The notes under the pieces are model-generated. The model worked only from the letters and a program-made list of their open reading frames with translations, searched no databases and was not told the origin of the DNA. From NCBI GenBank assembly GCA_902761395.1, contig CACWKJ010000026.1:1-16394 (forward strand): DNA of 16,394 nucleotides. Reading direction: 5' to 3'. A program made the position numbers and the translations under genes. The DNA comes from an uncultured Elusimicrobium sp. Lineage in GTDB: Bacteria > Elusimicrobiota > Endomicrobiia > Endomicrobiales > Endomicrobiaceae. Positions 1 to 5,820 of the stretch are shown here, piece by piece. The first letter of the stretch is position 1, and every line of letters starts with the position of its first letter.

Positions 1-1584
1 GGTTAATGTTTTTAACAACATTGTATTATCTCTTTGATGAAGACCGATTGACGGTTCATCCAACACATAAAGAACACCTGTAAGGCCCGAACCTATTTGT
101 GTTGCAAGATGTATTCTTTGTGCTTCACCGCCCGAAAGAGTGGAACTTTGTCTGTCCAAACTTAAGTATGAAAGGCCTACATTATTTAAAAAGTTTAACC
201 TTGCTTTAATTTCTTTTAAAATAACTTTTGATATAGTTTTTTCTTTTTCGGTAAGTTTTATATTATCAAAAAACTTTACCGCCTGTTCTACCGACATTGC
301 CGTTATATCCATAATTGATTTATCGTTTACCAATACGGATAACGCTTCTTTTTTCAATCTTTTACCGTGACATGTAGGACAAGTTTTTGTAGACATATAC
401 TTTGAAAAGATTTCGGTTCTTACAAAATCGGATTCGGTTTCGCTGTACCTTCTTTGCATGTTGGTAATAACACCTTCAAATTCCCCGTCACCGTATAACA
501 ACACTTCCTGTTGCTTGGATGTTAAATCTTTCCACGGTCTGTTCATGGGAATTCTGTTTCTTTTGCATGCATCGGTTATAAGTTCGTAATAATATCCGGA
601 CCATGCACCTTTCCATCTGTGAGTTCTTGTTGTTACCGGTTCGGACCATGCTTGTAACGCACCCTGATTAACCGTCCTTGTTTTGTCCGGAACAATCAAA
701 TCGGGATCTATTTCGCTTTTTTCTCCTATACCGGAACAATCGGGACATGCACCGTGCGGAGTGTTAAAAGAAAAAAGTCTCGGTTCTATTTCCGATATAT
801 TTATACCGCAATCTATACAAGCATAATGTTCACTGTAAGTTTTTTCTTCTTTTATATCTTTGTTTTCGTTAACTACCGCAACAGTTACAAGACCTCTTGC
901 CTGTTTAAGAGTGGTTTCTATGGAATCCGCTATTCTTGTGTGTGCCTGTTCGGACACTTTTATTCTGTCTATCAACAAATCTATGTTATGTTTTTTGTAT
1001 CTGTCTAACTTTATAGTCTCATCAAGGTTATAAATCTTTTTATCTACTCTTACTCTTGTAAAACCATCTTTTAAAAGTCTTGAAAAAAGTTCTTCATAAG
1101 TTCCTATTTTACTTTTTACAAGCGGTGCAAGAATATATATCATCGTTCCTTCATCAAGTTTCATAACATCATCTATAATTTGTTGCGAACTTTGCGGAGT
1201 AACTTTTTTACCGCATTTAGGACAATGTGCTATACCTATTCTTGCATATAACAATCTTAAATAATCGTAAATTTCCGTTACCGTTCCCACAATAGATCTC
1301 GGATTATGTGACGGATTTTTTTGTTCTATGGAGATTGCCGGTGAAAGACCTTCGATAATATCAACATCCGGTTTATCCATAAGGTCTAAAAATTGTCTTG
1401 CATAAGCAGACAAAGATTCAACATATCTTCTTTGCCCTTCGGCATATATGGTATTAAATGCAAGTGAAGATTTCCCAGAACCTGATAAACCCGTAACAAC
1501 AACAAGTTTGTTCTTCGGAATGTCGATATCTACGTTTTTTAAGTTATGTTGACGAGCACCTCTTATCTTTATTATATTCTCCAT
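1..1584 (-). CDS. uvrA: UvrA, excinuclease ABC subunit A (N-terminal part, 3' end outside window)
   Basis: UvrA is the damage-recognition ATPase of nucleotide excision repair; it loads UvrB onto distorted DNA in the cytoplasm. The visible 528 codons start MENIIKIRGARQHNLKN, a typical UvrA start, behind a GGGAA ribosome-binding site. Walker A GLSGSGKSS lies at residues 32-40. The CPKCG pair lies near 121, and the zinc module CIDC...CPDC (spacing C-x2-C-x19-C-x2-C) near 256-281. ABC signature LSGGEAQR is near 480, followed by Walker B VLYVLDEPSIGLHQRDN near 500-516. Family members are about 940 residues, so the second ATPase half lies beyond base 1. The frame is clean throughout. It has its own upstream gap and looks monocistronic here. 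The identification is secure; only the C-terminal half is unseen. Confidence 0.97.
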   Translation of the reverse strand, partial: MENIIKIRGARQHNLKNVDIDIPKNKLVVVTGLSGSGKSSLAFNTIYAEGQRRYVESLSAYARQFLDLMDKPDVDIIEGLSPAISIEQKNPSHNPRSIVGTVTEIYDYLRLLYARIGIAHCPKCGKKVTPQSSQQIIDDVMKLDEGTMIYILAPLVKSKIGTYEELFSRLLKDGFTRVRVDKKIYNLDETIKLDRYKKHNIDLLIDRIKVSEQAHTRIADSIETTLKQARGLVTVAVVNENKDIKEEKTYSEHYACIDCGINISEIEPRLFSFNTPHGACPDCSGIGEKSEIDPDLIVPDKTRTVNQGALQAWSEPVTTRTHRWKGAWSGYYYELITDACKRNRIPMNRPWKDLTSKQQEVLLYGDGEFEGVITNMQRRYSETESDFVRTEIFSKYMSTKTCPTCHGKRLKKEALSVLVNDKSIMDITAMSVEQAVKFFDNIKLTEKEKTISKVILKEIKARLNFLNNVGLSYLSLDRQSSTLSGGEAQRIHLATQIGSGLTGVLYVLDEPSIGLHQRDNTMLLKTLT

Positions 1585-1612
1585 AAAAATTCCCTTTTAT
1601 ATTTTGCTAAGC

Positions 1613-1731
1613 GAGTTTAATTTTTTACTTCTAATTTTGCATTTGTCTCCCTTATGTACCACTCGCTCCGCTTTCATTTATGTACACCGCAGTCGTCAAA
1701 TGCTTCATTACAAGTAAAAACTTAGAAACTC
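1613..1731. repeat. 119-bp imperfect inverted-repeat element upstream of uvrA
   Basis: The left arm 1613-1645 and right arm 1697-1731 are imperfect reverse complements over about 33 bases. Their ends GAGTTT/AAACTC and inner ends GCATTTG/CAAATGC pair perfectly, with TTTTTACTT/AAGTAAAAA between them. The loop of about 51 bases carries TTATGTAC twice and is richer in GC than its surroundings. No open frame of note is present. If the candidate uvrA promoter near 1783 is real, the element lies in the uvrA leader RNA. It could be a small non-autonomous repeat (MITE or REP type) or a structured leader; one copy alone cannot decide. Confidence 0.5.
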
Positions 1732-1738
1732 TTGAATT

Positions 1739-1772
1739 GCCAACAACGACAACGGCAAACGACAACAACGCC
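1739..1772. other. Low-complexity CAA/CGAC tract
   Basis: A 34-base tract built from CAACAACGAC-like pieces is roughly mirror-symmetric around its centre and stands out from the AT-rich flanks. It lies between the inverted-repeat element and the candidate uvrA -10 box. No function can be assigned. The remaining parts of the 1585-1843 gap show nothing else I can support. Confidence 0.4.
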
Positions 1773-1780
1773 AAAAAGTT

Positions 1781-1814
1781 ATTATACTAAATTTTGAGAA
1801 ACTTAAGTTAGTAT
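1781..1814 (-). promoter_or_regulatory. Candidate uvrA -10 box within a small palindrome
   Basis: Read on the minus strand, 1786-1781 is a perfect TATAAT. I see no good -35 box 16-18 bases upstream, only a weak AACTTA-like match. The -10 overlaps one arm of a perfect 7-bp inverted repeat, ATACTAA (1784-1790) and TTAGTAT (1808-1814), which could be an operator. uvrA is an SOS gene in many bacteria, but this is not the CTGT-N8-ACAG LexA box of Proteobacteria. The promoter role rests on the -10 match and position only. Confidence 0.35.
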
Positions 1815-1844
1815 AGCATAGTCAGTTAATTATTAGGACACATA

Positions 1845-1878
1845 AAAAAATACCCTAAGGTTAAGTTAGGGTATTTTT
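1845..1878 (-). terminator. Rho-independent terminator after the lipoprotein gene
   Basis: A perfect stem (AAAAATACCCTAA against TTAGGGTATTTTT, 13 pairs) encloses a 7-base loop. It begins 26 bases after the stop of the lipoprotein gene at 1904. The flanking A and T runs make it usable in both directions, but only the minus-strand operon converges on it. Confidence 0.85.
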
Positions 1879-1903
1879 GTTAAGTGTAATTTTTCTAATT
1901 ATT

Positions 1904-2467
1904 TTATTTTTTTGATTTACTTTGTACTTTTTCCGTAATTTCTACCGGATTTGTCGTAATCTCATTTTTACTTTCTATAGATATCTTATCTCCAAAAATT
2001 GGGTTTGTATACTTTATAGCAAGTGCCGTTGCCTGATAAATATAAGTTGTCTTTTTATATTCTCTATCTATAAATTTTGCATCTTTATCATAATTATCAA
2101 CTACTTTACTTTCTTCTCTTTCATCTATTTTTATATTTATAACATCATCCCCACCAAGTTTCTGAGCCTCTTTCATCAACATAAAATTCGTTATTTCGGA
2201 ACCTGTTCTTTCTCCATTAACATCTATTGTTACCTTAGATTCAACGAAAACAATACCTTTAATTACAAAATCTCTTATGGTATATGGAACAATATCTGCA
2301 TATTGTCCTTTTACTATTTGTACATAATTTTTTGTCGCATCCTTTTGATATTCTGCTTTTGCTTTTTTTACTGTCGGAGATTGTGCTTGCATTGTAGCAC
2401 ATCCGCTAAAAAAACAAACTGCAATTGCTAATACTGCAAAACTACAAATACTTTTTACTTTAATCAT
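1904..2467 (-). CDS. Small outer-membrane-type lipoprotein, function unknown
   Basis: This 187-residue protein has a lipoprotein signal peptide: basic MIKVK, a hydrophobic stretch, then lipobox FSGC with Cys23 as the likely lipidation site. The mature part is hydrophilic. A segment near residues 90-115 (GSEITNFMLMKEAQKLGGDD followed by VINIKID) resembles the alpha-beta pattern in small envelope lipoproteins of the RcsF/YbjQ kind, where an LGA(D)-VINV motif recurs; that resemblance is a weak fold guess. The start is supported by an AGGAG site 8 bases upstream. It follows the autotransporter gene closely and ends in the terminator at 1845-1878, so the two are probably co-transcribed. It might assist surface display or biogenesis of the neighbour, but this is only inferred from position. 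Confidence 0.8.
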   Translation of the reverse strand: MIKVKSICSFAVLAIAVCFFSGCATMQAQSPTVKKAKAEYQKDATKNYVQIVKGQYADIVPYTIRDFVIKGIVFVESKVTIDVNGERTGSEITNFMLMKEAQKLGGDDVINIKIDEREESKVVDNYDKDAKFIDREYKKTTYIYQATALAIKYTNPIFGDKISIESKNEITTNPVEITEKVQSKSKK

Positions 2468-2493
2468 ACTTTTTCTCCTTTTTTATTTTAATT

Positions 2494-2703
2494 TTAATCA
2501 TAATTTTCTTGAATCTTTCTTTCTATTTCTAATATTTTTTGTTTTTCTTTTTCTTCTTTTTCAGTTTTTATTCTTTCTTGCTCCAACGCTTTTTGCTTTA
2601 TTTGGTTTTCTCTCTCAAGTCTTATTTTTTCTTGTTCCAATGCTTTTTGTTTTGCTCTCTCTTCTTGTTCTATTCTTTTTTCTTCTTCAATTCTTGCTTT
2701 TTC
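2494..2703 (-). pseudogene. Out-of-frame coiled-coil tail of the autotransporter
   Basis: Directly after the autotransporter stop, the +1 frame is open for 69 codons, ending at TAA 2496-2494. It encodes an almost pure E/K/Q/R/I helix with the repeat QKALEQE(K/R)I present twice, as expected for a coiled coil. It has no ATG and no ribosome-binding site, and an in-frame TAA (2706-2704) bounds it upstream. Dropping one base from the five-A run at 2702-2698 reads it straight on from ...KKEKEDIKVRK into ARIEEEKRIEQEERAK. I therefore read it as a lost or slippage-dependent C-terminal extension of the barrel protein, not a separate gene. It ends 26 bases before the lipoprotein start. Confidence 0.6.
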
Positions 2704-5314
2704 TTACCTTAATATCCTCTTTTTCTTTTTTATTTAAGAAACTATATTTTATTCCTAAATTTCCGTTAAATCCGTTTATATCTCCGCTTCTTCCTGTTGC
2801 TTGTATATAACAACTCCATGCACTATTTTTAAATGTCTTGTTTACACCAAAACCATATTCAACATATCCGCTTATTCCCATATCATTAAAAGCTATATTA
2901 TCAGCTACTAGTTTTGCTTTTTCTCCTGAATTTAATAAATATCCTAAAAGTCCGTATGGTTGCCAACCATCATTTAAATTAAATTTCGCCTTTACTTGCG
3001 GTTCAACTATAATGTTTGCAACACTTTGGCTATCTATTTTTGCTCCCTGTGTTGTCTCGTATTCTTGATTACTTATATTCCCATACATCAAAGTTAAATT
3101 AGGTTCTACAACAAACTTGTTGCTTAAATCAAAATTATATCCTGTCTTTGCTCCCACACTAAACATATTTAAATCAAAACTATCTGTGCCGTAATCGCTT
3201 TCACCTTCTGCCTTATTAAAATTTATATTTGCTGTTAACCCTGCATACCATTTATCTTTTATTAACATTCCGGTAGCACCTAAAATATAACCTGTTTGAT
3301 TTATTTTTATATCTTCATATTTTTGGTTACTTCCTGCATAACCTAAATAGAAAGATACTAAACTGTTTTCTCCTGTTGCTAAATCTATTCCTGCAAGGGT
3401 TCCGGTTAATGTATTATCTACATTCAAACTATCAAAACTTACACTATCTTGAGCTATAAATGGTCTTATCCACAATCCGCTTTCTATTCTGTTAGAACCA
3501 TCAAATAATACATCCGCCGTTGATGCATACACCAAACCTTTTTGTTTTGCTTGTATTATTCTGTTTTTTATGTTATCTACACTTGAAAAAGCTTGATTTA
3601 GTACTGTAGTTTGGGTTATTAATCCTGTTGCACCTGCTACTTGACTTTCCGCTATAACAGGATTTTTATTTACGGTTAATAAGAAATTAAAGTCTCCTGT
3701 ACTTTTATCATAATTTACATCATATTTAAACAATTTTGAATTTGCTGTATCTATGCTTATTATCTTATCTTTCAATATAGTTGAACTTGTAAATAACACT
3801 TCTGTTTTGTTCTCTATTGCATCACTTAATATATTTATAGCTTTTATGTTTATCTTTCCATCACCATTAAAACTATTTGCATATATTGTGTCCATTTCTT
3901 TGTTTTCTAAATCTGCATCTACGGATAAAATTAAATCGTCAGCTAAACTTATTGCTTTGAAATTATGTTGTTGTAATATTGAATTTGCCACATTTATCTC
4001 CGATTTCATTGCAGATAGGTTTTCTACAAACAAACTCCCATTTTCTGTTAATGTAAAATTACAAAACATTAAATCTAAGTTTTCTGCAGAAATTATAGAA
4101 TTGTTAACAAAATGATTCATAATTATGATTTCTTCTTGTTCGTCTGAAATAGAATCTACAACGGCTCTACCGATATCTGGTCTAGGAATATAATAAAAAC
4201 CTACTGCTGCTATTAAGGTCTGCTCAATTATATTATTGTTTATAAACTCTTCTGCATTAATATTTAAAGTTCCTGAACCTGTTATCTGATTAGCGTTTAT
4301 TCCATCATAAAACGATATTGTTCCATTGTTTTCTATGTTTCCAATTATAGAATCTGGAGTCGTTTGTAGTTCTCCATTTTGTTCTATATTTAATTTGTTT
4401 TGTTTTATTGTGCCCCAATTTATGAAATTTCCTGCTATTGTCATTGTTGATGTATTTGTTGTTTGTTCTATTGTTCCATAATTCGTTCCTTTTCCTATTA
4501 CCAATTTACCATCATTTATTATTTTCGCACTGTTATTTATTGTGAGTAATTCATTTATAGTTATTGTTGCTGTTGAATTGATTAATTGATTCGATAATAT
4601 TTCTAAATTCTTTTGTGTTATATTTGCTTGATTTATTACATCATCATTAATTTGCATTAAACCTGTTCCTGTAATTACATTGTTATTTATCCCACCATTA
4701 AAAACCAAACTACCATCGTTTTCTATGGTTCCCCAAACATCTGCTGCATTTGTTATTAATTTTTTATTTTCGTTTATTATTATTGAATTTCCTATTCCAC
4801 CACCATTTATTACATCACCGTCTATAACTGTAGTTCCTGTTCCATAAACAGGGCTATACTCGTTATTTCCTTCGTTAAAAACTAAATAGCCATTATTTTC
4901 TATAACTCCCAAAATATTTGTTGCACTTGTTATTAATTTTTTATTTTCATTTATAATTACTGGATTTACTATTGTACCACCATTTATTACTTCACCATCT
5001 ATTATTGTTCTTCCTGTATCAGGTGTCCAAATATTAGAATTAAGTGTTCCATTACCTATTAATATTAATTCACCACTATTTATTATTCCTTTTTGTACTC
5101 CATTTGCATAGGTTGTTAGTTTTTTACTTTGATTTATCGTTATCGGATTTTCTATACATTCATAATTTATTACATCACCATCTATCATTGTTGTTCCTGT
5201 TCCAGTTATTTGATTATTATTTTCTCCACCTGTTAAGACATAAAAGCCTGCATTATTTATATATCCAATTACATCACTTGCATTTGTTGATAATCTTTTA
5301 CTCGAATTTATCAT
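2687..5314 (-). CDS. Autotransporter C-terminal half: repeats plus beta-barrel (fragment of a split gene)
   Basis: This 875-codon frame is the downstream part of the giant autotransporter. Residues 1-230 continue the 59-residue repeat array of the upstream frame. Residues 230-590 are further beta-rich, N-rich passenger. Residues from about 611 (SGLWIRPF) to 863 form an autotransporter-type outer-membrane beta-barrel with alternating aromatic and glycine strands, ending GIKYSF, a typical OMP C-terminal strand with terminal Phe. About 12 charged residues follow before the stop. The ATG at 5314 is internal: it has no ribosome-binding site and no signal peptide, and it sits inside the 91-bp duplication. 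As the sequence stands, the barrel would not be exported, so I consider this a disrupted or switched-off part of the gene starting at 8606. Confidence 0.8.
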   Translation of the reverse strand: MINSSKRLSTNASDVIGYINNAGFYVLTGGENNNQITGTGTTMIDGDVINYECIENPITINQSKKLTTYANGVQKGIINSGELILIGNGTLNSNIWTPDTGRTIIDGEVINGGTIVNPVIINENKKLITSATNILGVIENNGYLVFNEGNNEYSPVYGTGTTVIDGDVINGGGIGNSIIINENKKLITNAADVWGTIENDGSLVFNGGINNNVITGTGLMQINDDVINQANITQKNLEILSNQLINSTATITINELLTINNSAKIINDGKLVIGKGTNYGTIEQTTNTSTMTIAGNFINWGTIKQNKLNIEQNGELQTTPDSIIGNIENNGTISFYDGINANQITGSGTLNINAEEFINNNIIEQTLIAAVGFYYIPRPDIGRAVVDSISDEQEEIIIMNHFVNNSIISAENLDLMFCNFTLTENGSLFVENLSAMKSEINVANSILQQHNFKAISLADDLILSVDADLENKEMDTIYANSFNGDGKINIKAINILSDAIENKTEVLFTSSTILKDKIISIDTANSKLFKYDVNYDKSTGDFNFLLTVNKNPVIAESQVAGATGLITQTTVLNQAFSSVDNIKNRIIQAKQKGLVYASTADVLFDGSNRIESGLWIRPFIAQDSVSFDSLNVDNTLTGTLAGIDLATGENSLVSFYLGYAGSNQKYEDIKINQTGYILGATGMLIKDKWYAGLTANINFNKAEGESDYGTDSFDLNMFSVGAKTGYNFDLSNKFVVEPNLTLMYGNISNQEYETTQGAKIDSQSVANIIVEPQVKAKFNLNDGWQPYGLLGYLLNSGEKAKLVADNIAFNDMGISGYVEYGFGVNKTFKNSAWSCYIQATGRSGDINGFNGNLGIKYSFLNKKEKEDIKVRKSKN

Positions 5315-5820
5315 TATTGAATTTACTATCGTTGAACTATTTATTATAGAGCCATCTATTGTTGTAGTTCCTGTTCCATAAATAAAATTATTATTTATGC
5401 ATCATTATTGAATTTACTATCGTTGAACTATTTATTATAGAGCCATCTATTGTTGTAGTTCCTGTTCCATAAATAAAATTATTATTTATGCCATTATTAT
5501 CCAATACTAAGTTTCCGTTGTTTTCTATATTGCCTGTTACAGCATCAACACCTGTAATTAGTTGTTTGTTCGAATTTATCATTATTGAATTTACTATCGT
5601 TGAACTATTTATTACTTCTCCGTCTATTATTGTTGTACCGCTACCAAAAATATAATTATTGTTTGTTCCTTGTGTGAATGTTAAATTTGAGTTATTTTCT
5701 ATATCGGCTATTATATTACTTGCATTTGCGATTAAACTCCCATTATTATTTATTTCTATTTTATTCTGCTCAATTACGGCATTTACTAAATTAACATTTA
5801 CACCGCTTATTGTTGTTGTT
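4615..5820 (-). repeat. Array of about six 59-codon (177-bp) passenger repeats
   Basis: Units begin T(T/M/V)IDG(E/D/S)VIN, continue with a NPxxINxNKKLIT-like segment and an IENNGxLVFxxG turn, and end NNxIxGTG. One clear unit is exactly 59 residues. The phrase starting ATCATTATTGAATTTACT recurs at 5401 and 5578, exactly 177 bp apart. The array spans the split point, with the last clear units near 4640-5000. Such repeats usually build stacked beta-helix rungs in autotransporter passengers. The similarity at DNA level provides a substrate for slippage and unequal recombination. Confidence 0.8.
5310..5491. repeat. Perfect 91-bp tandem duplication splitting the autotransporter gene
   Basis: Bases 5310-5400 and 5401-5491 are identical over 91 positions, and the flanking bases differ. 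Since 91 is 3x30+1, the second copy shifts the frame: translation runs ...STIVNSIM, then MHK and stop at 5393-5391. With one copy removed it reads ...STIVNSIMINSSKRLSTNA and continues for 875 codons. The total span 2687-8606 minus 91 is 5829 bases, exactly 1943 codons. The natural protein repeat period here is 177 bp, so 91 bp is not part of the normal repeat pattern. Confidence 0.95.

Noticed and set aside
1585..1843. tRNA or small RNA gene in the uvrA upstream gap
   Set aside because: I found no cloverleaf, no CCA end and no conserved T-loop sequence; only the inverted repeat and low-complexity tract are supportable.
1922..2431. 169-codon plus-strand open frame
   Set aside because: Antisense to the clear lipoprotein gene. 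Composition is F/Y/I/C-rich, as expected from the reverse of an AT-rich gene, with no ribosome site or recognisable domain.
5314..5314. ATG at 5314 as a true gene start
   Set aside because: It has no ribosome-binding site or signal peptide, lies inside the duplication and interrupts the repeat phase.
4615..5820. Regular repeats that could suggest a CRISPR array
   Set aside because: The repeats are 177 bp, diverged, in frame and protein-coding. There are no short palindromic repeats with unique spacers and no cas genes.
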